Assembly: GCA_903921405.1 (NCBI GenBank)
Contig: CAIXPV010000117.1
Span: 1-9,190, forward strand
Reading direction: 5' to 3'
Length of the DNA stretch: 9,190 nt
Origin: an uncultured Actinomycetes bacterium
GTDB lineage: Bacteria; Actinomycetota; Actinomycetes; Nanopelagicales; Nanopelagicaceae
Position 1 is the first letter of the stretch. The number at the start of each line of letters is the position of its first letter. Positions 1-6,565 of this stretch are shown piece after piece. A model generated the notes under the pieces. The model did not search any database. It was not told where the DNA came from and saw only the letters and a list, made by a program, of their open reading frames with translations. Both the position numbers and the translations under genes were made by a program.

Positions 1-510
1 CGAGTATCGCAATCTAGAGCCATCAATGCACGAAGTGAAAGTGTCCATGAAAAGCCAACATTTCGAAGTGCATTTAAATCCACGCGCTGCTTGATTCCCG
101 CCGAAGGTTATTACGAGTGGTCAACGGCATTGGGCAAGTACCCGCCTAAGCAACCTTTTTATATTCATGCGAAGGATTCGGCTCAGTTATCTATCGCTGG
201 AATTTGGAGCAGCTGGCGCGCACCAAGTGGAGAAGTAATTAACAGCGCATCGATTATTACTCAAGAAGCGTCAGGCCAGTTAGCCGAAATTCACAGCCGG
301 ATGCCAGTTTTTATGCCACATGATCGGTGGGGTCAATGGCTTGACCCCACTAATAATGATGTAGAGCGAATCAAAAAGTTGATGGTCACAGATTCACCAA
401 CTGCCAATCTTGAAGCGTATCCAGTTTCTCGCGCGGTGAATTTAGTTGCCAATAATGGAAAAAAGCTGACCGCGGAGATTGCGTTAGGTGCGCCAGAAAC
501 CCTCTTTTAA
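1..510 (+). CDS. SRAP-family protein (YedK/HMCES-like abasic-site crosslinking protein), 5'-truncated
   Basis: The reading frame is open from base 1 to the TAA at 508-510, giving 169 visible residues; the start and catalytic Cys2 lie left of the window. SRAP proteins form a thiazolidine crosslink through Cys2 with abasic sites in single-stranded DNA and so shield them. Visible signatures are NARSE (Asn at visible residue 9, matching YedK Asn75), PAEGYYEW (Glu at residue 39, matching Glu105) and EIHSRMP (His at residue 98, matching His160). The 30-residue Asn-to-Glu distance equals that of YedK. Roughly 65-80 N-terminal residues should be missing. The TTG at 91 lies inside the conserved core and is not the start. 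The gene sits 18 bp before the sigma factor gene, and I recall a SRAP gene (Rv3226c) close to sigH in Mycobacterium tuberculosis, so the neighbourhood may be conserved. The family call is solid; the role in this organism is inferred. Confidence 0.93.
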   Translation, partial: RVSQSRAINARSESVHEKPTFRSAFKSTRCLIPAEGYYEWSTALGKYPPKQPFYIHAKDSAQLSIAGIWSSWRAPSGEVINSASIITQEASGQLAEIHSRMPVFMPHDRWGQWLDPTNNDVERIKKLMVTDSPTANLEAYPVSRAVNLVANNGKKLTAEIALGAPETLF

Positions 511-528
511 CGATAGCCTTTTGCCGAT

Positions 529-1146
529 ATGACATCGACAGAGTTGGTCAAGGAGAGCGCGGCAGATCGTGCCGTTCGCTTTGAACGCGATGCCCTGGTC
601 TTTACCAATCAGTTGTATGCAGCGGCGCTGCGATATACAAAGAATCCGCATGATGCAAAAGACTTAGTTCAAGATACTTACTTAAAGGCCTTTGCCTCTT
701 TTCATCAATTTGAACCTGGAACTAATCTAAAGGCGTGGCTGTATCGCGTCCTGACCACAACTTTTATCAATACGTATCGCAAGGATCAAAGAAGGCCGCA
801 GATTTCTGGTGGAGAGATTGAAGATTGGCAGTTGGCAGATGCTGCATCACATACAAGTAATTTAGGAAAATCCGCTGAAGTCGAAGCCCTTGAAAACTTG
901 CCGGATAGTGATATCAAACGCGCATTACTAGATATTCCTGAAGAGTTTCGTATCGCCGTCTACTTAGCCGATGTTGAAGGCTTTTCTTACAAAGAGATTG
1001 CCGACATCGTTGGAGTTCCCGCTGGAACCGTAATGTCACGTCTGCATCGGGGAAGAAAACAGCTGCGCGAGCGGTTAACAGAGTATGCGAAGGATCTTGG
1101 GTATTCAGTCAAGCCTTCTAAGAGTTCAAAGGAGGAGACTCCATGA
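529..1146 (+). CDS. sigR: ECF sigma factor, SigR/SigH (ECF12) type
   Basis: A 205-residue group 4 sigma factor. Sigma region 2 covers about residues 22-88, including NPHDAKDLVQDTYLKAF and GTNLKAWLYRVL, and region 4 covers about 128-185, with LPEEF-like IPEEFRIAVYLADVEG and the helix-turn-helix YKEIADIVGVPAGTVMSRLH. The linker feature DWQLA followed by KSAEVEALE is characteristic of actinobacterial SigR/SigH. In that family the sigma factor directs transcription of thiol-oxidative and heat-stress genes (thioredoxin system, proteases, its own operon) once its zinc anti-sigma factor is oxidised. The next gene is exactly such an anti-sigma factor, overlapping by 4 bp, which supports the call. The ATG at 529 has no convincing Shine-Dalgarno sequence. 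A TAnnnT hexamer at 514-519 might serve a short-leader transcript, but cotranscription with the SRAP gene is equally likely. I found no well-spaced SigR-type GGAAT/GTT promoter upstream. Confidence 0.95.
   Translation: MTSTELVKESAADRAVRFERDALVFTNQLYAAALRYTKNPHDAKDLVQDTYLKAFASFHQFEPGTNLKAWLYRVLTTTFINTYRKDQRRPQISGGEIEDWQLADAASHTSNLGKSAEVEALENLPDSDIKRALLDIPEEFRIAVYLADVEGFSYKEIADIVGVPAGTVMSRLHRGRKQLRERLTEYAKDLGYSVKPSKSSKEETP
1128..1135 (+). promoter_or_regulatory. Strong Shine-Dalgarno site of the anti-sigma gene
   Basis: AAAGGAGG lies inside the last codons of the sigma gene, 7 nt before the ATG at 1143. It fixes the start of the anti-sigma gene. Its strength, together with the ATGA overlap, suggests the anti-sigma factor is translated at least as well as the sigma factor. 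Confidence 0.85.
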
Positions 1147-1553
1147 GCGCTTACGAACTAGGAGCATGTAATCAAATCCTGAACTCCTTCATCTTGTTGA
1201 TTGAAGGAAATATAGATGCACCGGCTGCGCAAAGTATCGAGAGTCACTTATCAGCCTGTCCCAATTGCAACGCAGAATTTGCGCACGAGCGCACAATGCA
1301 CACGCTGCTTCAAGATGTTTTACGCCGCACATGTAATGAAACGGCACCTGTTGACCTACATGATTCGATTTATCAGCAGATTCACGCACAATTAACTGGC
1401 GCATTTACTACTGAGGTAATTTCTGAGTTTTCAATGACCGAGATTTCAATTGAAATCGATGAGTTCGGCAATATTGAACACCGAGAAGTGACTATCGAAC
1501 ATACTGAAGAGATTCGTTTTCTAGATGATTCTTCAGATAGCGACAAGAGTTAA
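1143..1553 (+). CDS. rsrA: RsrA/RshA-type zinc anti-sigma factor with an acidic C-terminal extension
   Basis: A 136-residue protein that should bind and silence the SigR-like sigma factor encoded just upstream (4-bp overlap, ATGA). The ZAS zinc motif is His35-x3-Cys39-x2-Cys42, with an upstream Cys9, matching the RsrA set Cys11, His37, Cys41, Cys44; in RsrA oxidation forms a disulfide between the first and last of these, releases zinc and frees the sigma factor. A further Cys64 in RRTC corresponds to the C-terminal cysteine of RsrA (KRSC). The core ends near residue 86, about the length of family members. It is followed by some 48 extra residues rich in Glu and Asp (15 acidic) with alternating hydrophobic stretches such as ISIEIDEFGNIE and VTIEHTEEIRF, ending in a Ser/Asp run. 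I do not recognise that tail; it could be a beta-hairpin that contacts another protein. No membrane segment is present, so it should act in the cytosol. Confidence 0.9.
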   Translation: MSAYELGACNQILNSFILLIEGNIDAPAAQSIESHLSACPNCNAEFAHERTMHTLLQDVLRRTCNETAPVDLHDSIYQQIHAQLTGAFTTEVISEFSMTEISIEIDEFGNIEHREVTIEHTEEIRFLDDSSDSDKS

Positions 1554-1556
1554 GTC

Positions 1557-1961
1557 ATGTTGCCAGCAGAGGAAGTTATTGGGGCAGTCGCTTTTTCGGT
1601 CATGACTGTTCGCCCTGGTGATACCTCTGTAGCGCTAGGGGTTGGTGATTTACCAATTGTGGATCAATCTCAACTTCTGAATTTAATGGAGCACGCTGCA
1701 GTAATCTCTTTAGATGAATACTTAGAGCCAGGTGAAACAACGATTTCAATTAGCACTGAGTTGATCTCGTTGAGCCCAGCCTCAATTGGCGCTGAGCTTC
1801 GTGCGACGTCGCGGTGTATTGAGATTGACAATAGAGAGTTAACTTTTGAATGTGAAATTTATGAAGGTGAGCGCCAAGTTGCAGCTGCCATGATAAAAAG
1901 AGCGACGGTCGAGCGAGTATCTTTCCTCGCGCGCACCGCCGCTCAATCGTTAATCTCGTAA
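1557..1961 (+). CDS. Hotdog-fold protein, FlK-like (fluoroacetyl-CoA thioesterase-like) family, catalytic residues altered
   Basis: A 134-residue single hotdog domain starting 3 nt after the anti-sigma stop, so very probably cotranscribed with the sigma/anti-sigma pair. The pattern GVGDLP, then LLNLMEHAAVISLDEYLEPGE at about residues 40-60, matches the central helix and loop of FlK-type acyl-CoA thioesterases, where LME and YLEPGE recur. FlK uses Thr42, Glu50 and His76. Here the Glu is kept (Glu45), but aligning from it puts Gln37 at the Thr position, and the segment TELISLSP puts Ser at the His position. The protein may therefore hydrolyse a different acyl-CoA, or bind an acyl-CoA without hydrolysing it. 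The alignment is from memory of FlK, so the residue assignments need structural checking. No signal peptide or membrane segment is seen. The start has only a weak ribosome-binding site, consistent with coupled translation. The substrate is unknown; the fold call is fairly firm. Confidence 0.75.
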   Translation: MLPAEEVIGAVAFSVMTVRPGDTSVALGVGDLPIVDQSQLLNLMEHAAVISLDEYLEPGETTISISTELISLSPASIGAELRATSRCIEIDNRELTFECEIYEGERQVAAAMIKRATVERVSFLARTAAQSLIS

Positions 1962-1999
1962 TACTGCTTTTCTTACATACTGCTTTTATTACCTACTTC
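1962..1999. repeat. 16-bp tandem repeat between convergent genes
   Basis: TACTGCTTTTCTTACA (1962-1977) is followed directly by TACTGCTTTTATTACC (1978-1993), 14 of 16 identical, then a partial third unit TACTTC. It begins at the base after the hotdog stop codon and fills most of the 50-bp gap before the sodN stop. No stable hairpin is visible, so it is not a classical terminator, although each unit carries a T4 run on the + strand. Confidence 0.8.
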
Positions 2000-2011
2000 A
2001 ATCTTTAATGG

Positions 2012-2401
2012 TTAAGCCTTCTTGGTGGCCCAGAAGATTTCGGCAATCTCATCGATCTTTGCAATCAGTGAATCTGCAACTGCAACATCTTGAGTTCCCT
2101 TTGTGCCAGCTGCTCCAGCTAGCTTTGTTGCCTCATTAAATAGTGAGTGCAATTGTGGGTAGGCCTCAAAGTGAGGAGCCTTGAAGTAATCAGTCCATAG
2201 GACCCACAAATGCTCTTTAACTTGGTGTGAGCGCTCTTCTTTGATTGCGACCGAGCGTGAACGGAAATCAGCATCTGTGTTTGCTGCATACTTTTCCATG
2301 CACGCCTTTACAGATAAAGCCTCAATCTTTGCTTGGGCTGGATCATAAACACCACATGGAAGATCGCAGTGAGCGTAAACAGTTGACTTTGGTGCAAACA
2401 T
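2012..2401 (-). CDS. sodN: Nickel-dependent superoxide dismutase precursor
   Basis: NiSOD converts superoxide to oxygen and hydrogen peroxide using nickel bound by an N-terminal hook. The hook HCDLPCGVYDP is complete: His, Cys2 and Cys6 of the mature enzyme, plus Pro5 and Tyr9, correspond to residues 11-19 of the precursor. The rest (for example SVAIKEERSHQVKEHLWVLWTDYFKAPHF) fits the four-helix bundle of the family; the mature chain would be 119 residues, close to the usual 117. Two ATGs are possible, at 2407 and 2401. The AAGGAG ribosome-binding site (2410-2415) lies only 2 nt from the first but 8 nt from the second, matching the 7-nt spacing at other genes here, so I chose 2401. The resulting leader is just 10 residues (MFAPKSTVYA), with no secretion-signal character, and must be removed to free the His amino group. 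The gene is divergent from sodX, whose product is the expected processing peptidase. Confidence 0.96.
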   Translation of the reverse strand: MFAPKSTVYAHCDLPCGVYDPAQAKIEALSVKACMEKYAANTDADFRSRSVAIKEERSHQVKEHLWVLWTDYFKAPHFEAYPQLHSLFNEATKLAGAAGTKGTQDVAVADSLIAKIDEIAEIFWATKKA

Positions 2402-2407
2402 GGTCAT

Positions 2408-2460
2408 CTCTCCTTAAAATATATTCGCGTGAAACATCTACTGGTGCCAGACTACCGTTC
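2408..2460. promoter_or_regulatory. Divergent sodN/sodX intergenic region
   Basis: These 53 bases separate the first possible sodN ATG from the likely sodX GTG and must hold much of the control for both. They contain the sodN ribosome-binding site (complement of 2410-2415), an 8-bp palindrome AATATATT (2418-2425) and, on the + strand, TAAAAT (2415-2420), which could be a -10 for sodX with a leader of about 35 nt. No confident -35 box is visible on either strand. A nickel-responsive regulator (Nur in Streptomyces) controls some actinobacterial SODs, but I see no recognisable operator. Confidence 0.45.
2410..2415 (-). promoter_or_regulatory. Ribosome-binding site deciding the sodN start
   Basis: On the minus strand this reads AAGGAG. 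Its spacing is 2 nt to the ATG at 2407 and 8 nt to the in-frame ATG at 2401, which favours the second ATG. Confidence 0.75.
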
Positions 2461-2766
2461 GTGAGTAAATTTGGCACAGTCAAGGTTTCAGGTGACTCCA
2501 TGGCCCCCACTTATAACGATGGCGATTGGCTATGTGTTTTATGGATGCCTGAGCCGCCGACTCGAGCCCCGCTGGGCAGTATCGCCGTTATCGAGCGTGA
2601 AGAGCGACCAGGGATCTTTCTCATCAAACGGATTCAAAAAGCTCACGCCGGAAATTACTGGGTCGAGGGCGATAATAGTGACAGTACGGATTCACGGAAT
2701 TGGGGATGGATTACTCCCCAAGAAATAGTAGGGCGCGTTCTTTTTAGATACCGCACAAAGAAGTAG
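2461..2766 (+). CDS. sodX: NiSOD maturation peptidase, S26 (signal peptidase-like) family
   Basis: From GTG 2461 the product is 101 residues, near the size of SodX-family proteins. It has the S26 landmarks: VSGDSMAPTYNDGD with nucleophile Ser13, FLIKRI with the general-base Lys56, and EGDNSDSTDSRNWG (69-82), the conserved box following the lysine. Unlike general signal peptidases it has no membrane segment, consistent with a cytosolic enzyme. The family removes the NiSOD leader, and the divergent neighbour is sodN, which makes the role clear. The frame is open far upstream through the antisense of sodN; TTG 2389 and GTG 2392 are alternative in-frame starts adding about 23-24 residues without a recognisable motif and overlapping sodN. 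GTG 2461 has no Shine-Dalgarno sequence, so the start remains uncertain. The gene ends 3 bp from the kgd stop on the other strand. Confidence 0.9.
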   Translation: MSKFGTVKVSGDSMAPTYNDGDWLCVLWMPEPPTRAPLGSIAVIEREERPGIFLIKRIQKAHAGNYWVEGDNSDSTDSRNWGWITPQEIVGRVLFRYRTKK

Positions 2767-2769
2767 CGA

Positions 2770-5700
2770 CTAACGAGTAAAGGCTTCAAGCATTAAAGCT
2801 TTTTGTTCATCTTCATGCAAGTGGTGGTTACCAGTTGCAGGAGATGCAGTTGCTCGTCGAGAAACACGGCGCAAGATTCGAGATCCAAATCCACGACCAC
2901 CATGTTGTTCGGACGTACGCAAGGCAACGTGTGACCATGGACCTTGGTTAGCTGGCTCATCTTGAACCCACAATAGATTAGCTTGCGGATGCTTATTCGC
3001 TTCAGCAATCATTTCGTCAATTGGCAATGGGTACAGAAGTTCTACGCGAACGATTGCAGTGGATGCGTCAGAAAGTTTTGTTCGCTCTGCAACAAGATCG
3101 TGATAAACCTTTCCTGAACAGAAAATAACGCGTGTTGCATTAGTAACTGAATCATCGCTAATAACTGGTTGAAAATGTCCACTTGTGAAATCTGTAAGTG
3201 CAGATGCAGCTGCGCGCAGACGTAGCATGGACTTAGGCGTAAAGATAATCAGTGGCCTGCGTGCAGGATTCTTTACATGCCAGCGCAATAAGTGGAAATA
3301 CGATGCTGGATTAGATGGCTGCGCAACTGTCATATTTTGTTCGGCGCATAAGGTCAAATAACGTTCGATACGCGCAGATGAATGGTCAGGGCCTTGGCCT
3401 TCATACCCGTGTGGCAATAACAAGACCAAAGAAGAGCGCTCACCCCACTTCTGCAGCGCAGATGAGATGAATTCATCGATAATTGTTTGTGCGCCGTTAG
3501 CAAAGTCGCCAAACTGGCCTTCCCACAGAACAAGAGCATCTTCGCGCTCAAGGCTGTAGCCATATTCAAAGCCCATAGCCGCATATTCGCTCAGTAGTGA
3601 GTCAATAACAAAGAAATGGTTTTCATCGCTATTAAGGGCGCGAAGCGGAGTCCACTCGTTACCGTTTTCTTTATCAATAATTACTGCATGGCGATTACTA
3701 AATGTTCCGCGGCGCGCATCTTGGCCGGCAAGACGGATTGGGTAATCCTCTTTAAGAAGTGAACCAAAGGCCAGCATTTCACCCGTTGACCAATCAATAG
3801 TTGCATCGTTAAGAGATTCAACTCGCTTGGCTAACTGTGGCAAAAGCTTGGGATGAACATTAAAGCCTTCTGGAACCGCTAGCTGAGTAGCTGCGATTTC
3901 GCGAGCAAGGTTCTCGCTAATTGAGGTAATAATTTCGTGAGCCTCCGGTGCAACTGGGGCTTTAAAGTTTGGATCAGTTTGGGCTTCTAGATTATTAACC
4001 GCAGCAAATACAGCTTCCAGTTGAGCTTGGTAGTCGCGGGCAACTTCATCGGCCTCATCGATCGTAATGTCACCACGTCCAATTAACGCTTCAGTAAAGA
4101 GCGTACGAGTTGAGCGCTTTGCATCAATCATCTTATACATCAGAGGCTGAGTGAAACTTGGTTCGTCGCCCTCATTGTGCCCACGCCTGCGATAGCAGAC
4201 CATATCGATCACTACATCTTTATTAAATGTTTGACGGTATTCAAATGCTAATCGAGCCACACGAACGCATGCCTCTGGATCATCACCATTCACATGAAAG
4301 ACCGGGGCCTGAATAATTTTTGCATAATCAGTTGAATATGTTGATGAGCGTGATGCTTGAGGTGATGTCGTGAATCCAACTTGGTTGTTTACGACAATAT
4401 GGATAGTTCCACCAGTGCGATATCCAGCTAACTGTGACAACTGTAGAACTTCGGCGTTAACGCCTTGACCTGCAAATGAGGCATCGCCATGCAAAAGCAC
4501 GGGCAAAATGGAGTAAGCATTTTTAATATTAAGTTTGTCTTGCTTGGCACGCACAATGCCCTCTAGAACTGGGTTAACTGCCTCTAAGTGAGAAGGGTTA
4601 GCAGCTAAATAAATCTTGGTTGTTGATCCTGAAATCGAGGTAAATACGCCTTCGGTTCCAAGGTGATACTTCACATCACCCGAGCCCTGCACCTGATTAT
4701 CGGCATAGTGACCTTGGAACTCTTGGAAGATTTGTCCATACGATTTTCCAGCGATGTTTGCTAGAACATTTAATCGGCCACGGTGTGGCATACCAATACA
4801 TACTTCAGTTAAACCTTCATCGGCGGCACTGGATAGAACGGCATCGAGTAATGGAATAACAGACTCTCCGCCTTCAAGTGAGAAACGTTTTTGCCCTACG
4901 AACTTTGTCTGCAAGAAAGTCTCGAACGCCTCGGCGCTATTTAACTTGTGAAGAACACGCAAATGTTCATCGTGCGGGAACTTCACTGGGGCGCTTTCTA
5001 CTCGCTCCTGTACCCACTTACGCTCAATCGGATTTTCAATATACATATATTCAACGCCAACAGTGCGGCAGTATGAATCACGCAGGATGCCAAGAATCTT
5101 GCGCAACTGCATAAACTTTTCACCACCGAAACCACCGGTCGCAAATTCGCGATCAAGATCCCACAGAGTTAATCCATGAGTAACTACATCTAAATCTGGG
5201 TGGGAGCGCTGCTTGTATTCCAGCGGGTCAATATCAGCCATTAAGTGACCATTAGTGCGATAAGCGGCGATTAACTGCTGAATTCGCGCAGTCTTATTGA
5301 TTTGATCATCTTTGCCGAATTCAAAATCCTTTGCCCAGCGAATTGGTTCGTAAGGAATACGCAAGGCTGAGAAAATCTCGTCGTAGAACCCATCTTCGCC
5401 CAGCAAGTAATCATGCATACGTCGCAGGAAATCACCTGACTGTGCGCCTTGAATAACCCGGTGATCATAAGTACTTGTAAGAGTTATCACTTTGCTAATA
5501 GCCATGCGCGCAAGAGTTTCATCACTTGCTCCCTGGAATTCAGCAGGGTAATCCATTGCGCCAACACCAAGAATCAGGCCTTGTCCTTGGACCAATCGTG
5601 GAACTGAGTGAACAGTTCCGATGGTTCCAGGGTTAGTGATAGACATTGTTGTTCCGGCAAAATCATCAACAACTAAAGTTCCAGTGCGCGCCTTCTTAAT

Positions 5701-6486
5701 CACTGCTTCATATGCGCCCCAGAACTGCGCGAAATCTAAAGCTTCGCAACCTTTGACAGATGGCACCAACAGTTGACGTGAACCATCGGCCTTGGCGATA
5801 TCAATTGCAATTCCTAAGTTGATATGTTCGGGATGGCCAACAGCAGGCTTTCCATCTAAATCACCAAAGAATGAATTCATCTCTGGCATCGCACGAACTG
5901 CCTTGATCATTGCGTAAGCGATGATGTGAGTGAATGAAACTTTTCCGCCGCGAGCGCGTTTCAAGTGATTATTGATAACGATTCGATTATCAATCATTAA
6001 CTTGGCAGGAATTGCACGAACCGACGTTGCTGTTGGAACCGAGAGGGAGGCTTCCATACTTTGCACTACGCGGGCCGATACACCGCGGATAGGTTCTAGC
6101 GTTGCTGCACTTGGTGTAACTAAAACTGGAACTGGCTTAACAACTGGATCTGCTGGTGTTGGCTGAGGCGAAGCGGTATCTCTAACAATCGGTTGTTGCA
6201 CTGGTACTGCAAGTGCCGCGGGAGGAACAACAGAGGCAACTTCGGTAACTGCAGCAGGTGTCACTTGAACCGGCGTATGTTGCTGCGCCTTTGGAACCGG
6301 TGGCACGCCTTTAGATACTGACTGATGTGATGAACCGACAGCTCCTGATTGTGAAGGCGCAGAGCTTGGCTTATTAGTTCTAAAGTACTCAATCCACGAT
6401 GGGTCAACTGAAGATGGGTCTGTTAAAAATTGCTCGTACATCTCATCGACGAGCCAATCATTTGCTCCAAAATCCTGTGCCGACAC
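2770..6486 (-). CDS. kgd: Multifunctional 2-oxoglutarate dehydrogenase E1 / decarboxylase with fused E2-like succinyltransferase domain
   Basis: At 1238 residues it is close to the roughly 1230-residue mycobacterial Kgd. Order: an E1 N-terminal arm with FGANDWLVDEMYEQFL (6-21); a Pro/Ala/Val-rich flexible linker (about 37-130); an E2-type acyltransferase catalytic domain (about 131-365) ending in STYDHRVIQGAQSGDF with active-site His342, but with no lipoyl domain; then the ThDP-dependent E1 part with MPHRGRLNVLANIAGK (566-581), HGDASFAGQG (666-675) leading to VVNNQVGF (698-705) as the ThDP/Mg site, YRRRGHNEGDEPSFTQP, and the C-terminal PHGYEGQGPDHSSARIERYL (1025-1044). The enzyme decarboxylates 2-oxoglutarate in the TCA cycle, passing succinyl groups to lipoylated E2 or releasing succinic semialdehyde or carboligation products. 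In actinobacteria it is inhibited by the FHA protein GarA/OdhI; that gene is not in this window. The GTG start at 6486 is supported by AAGGAG 7 nt upstream. Confidence 0.98.
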   Translation of the reverse strand: MSAQDFGANDWLVDEMYEQFLTDPSSVDPSWIEYFRTNKPSSAPSQSGAVGSSHQSVSKGVPPVPKAQQHTPVQVTPAAVTEVASVVPPAALAVPVQQPIVRDTASPQPTPADPVVKPVPVLVTPSAATLEPIRGVSARVVQSMEASLSVPTATSVRAIPAKLMIDNRIVINNHLKRARGGKVSFTHIIAYAMIKAVRAMPEMNSFFGDLDGKPAVGHPEHINLGIAIDIAKADGSRQLLVPSVKGCEALDFAQFWGAYEAVIKKARTGTLVVDDFAGTTMSITNPGTIGTVHSVPRLVQGQGLILGVGAMDYPAEFQGASDETLARMAISKVITLTSTYDHRVIQGAQSGDFLRRMHDYLLGEDGFYDEIFSALRIPYEPIRWAKDFEFGKDDQINKTARIQQLIAAYRTNGHLMADIDPLEYKQRSHPDLDVVTHGLTLWDLDREFATGGFGGEKFMQLRKILGILRDSYCRTVGVEYMYIENPIERKWVQERVESAPVKFPHDEHLRVLHKLNSAEAFETFLQTKFVGQKRFSLEGGESVIPLLDAVLSSAADEGLTEVCIGMPHRGRLNVLANIAGKSYGQIFQEFQGHYADNQVQGSGDVKYHLGTEGVFTSISGSTTKIYLAANPSHLEAVNPVLEGIVRAKQDKLNIKNAYSILPVLLHGDASFAGQGVNAEVLQLSQLAGYRTGGTIHIVVNNQVGFTTSPQASRSSTYSTDYAKIIQAPVFHVNGDDPEACVRVARLAFEYRQTFNKDVVIDMVCYRRRGHNEGDEPSFTQPLMYKMIDAKRSTRTLFTEALIGRGDITIDEADEVARDYQAQLEAVFAAVNNLEAQTDPNFKAPVAPEAHEIITSISENLAREIAATQLAVPEGFNVHPKLLPQLAKRVESLNDATIDWSTGEMLAFGSLLKEDYPIRLAGQDARRGTFSNRHAVIIDKENGNEWTPLRALNSDENHFFVIDSLLSEYAAMGFEYGYSLEREDALVLWEGQFGDFANGAQTIIDEFISSALQKWGERSSLVLLLPHGYEGQGPDHSSARIERYLTLCAEQNMTVAQPSNPASYFHLLRWHVKNPARRPLIIFTPKSMLRLRAAASALTDFTSGHFQPVISDDSVTNATRVIFCSGKVYHDLVAERTKLSDASTAIVRVELLYPLPIDEMIAEANKHPQANLLWVQDEPANQGPWSHVALRTSEQHGGRGFGSRILRRVSRRATASPATGNHHLHEDEQKALMLEAFTR

Positions 6487-6493
6487 TGGCGAA

Positions 6494-6499
6494 CTCCTT
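6494..6499 (-). promoter_or_regulatory. Ribosome-binding site of kgd
   Basis: On the minus strand this reads AAGGAG, 7 nt before the GTG at 6486. It fixes a GTG start immediately ahead of the conserved N-terminal arm. Confidence 0.85.
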
Positions 6500-6565
6500 C
6501 TGGGCTTGGATTACGCCTAAGCCTATCGGCAGTCGCGAATGCACTGAAATCGAAAATGGGCCCCT

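Noticed and set aside
457..485. GGAAA followed by CGTT upstream of the sigma gene, resembling a SigR autoregulatory promoter
   Set aside because: The spacer is about 21 bases against the roughly 18 expected between GGAAT and GTT, and the -35 box ends AAA rather than AAT.
1189..1404. Minus-strand open frame of 71 codons opposite the anti-sigma gene
   Set aside because: The + strand frame encodes the complete ZAS motif and overlaps the sigma gene in operon fashion. The reverse frame has no family features.
2779..2808. Possible intrinsic terminator for sodX: AAAG(G)CTT, 9-nt loop, AAGCTTT, then a T-rich run
   Set aside because: The stem is AT-rich and has a bulged G, and it lies wholly inside the kgd coding end. 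Chance pairing is as likely, so it is not listed as a feature.
4754..5114. Open frames on the + strand inside kgd, and similar overlapping frames elsewhere in the window
   Set aside because: They are antisense to or out of frame with strongly conserved protein sequence, show no recognisable domain, and lack ribosome-binding sites.
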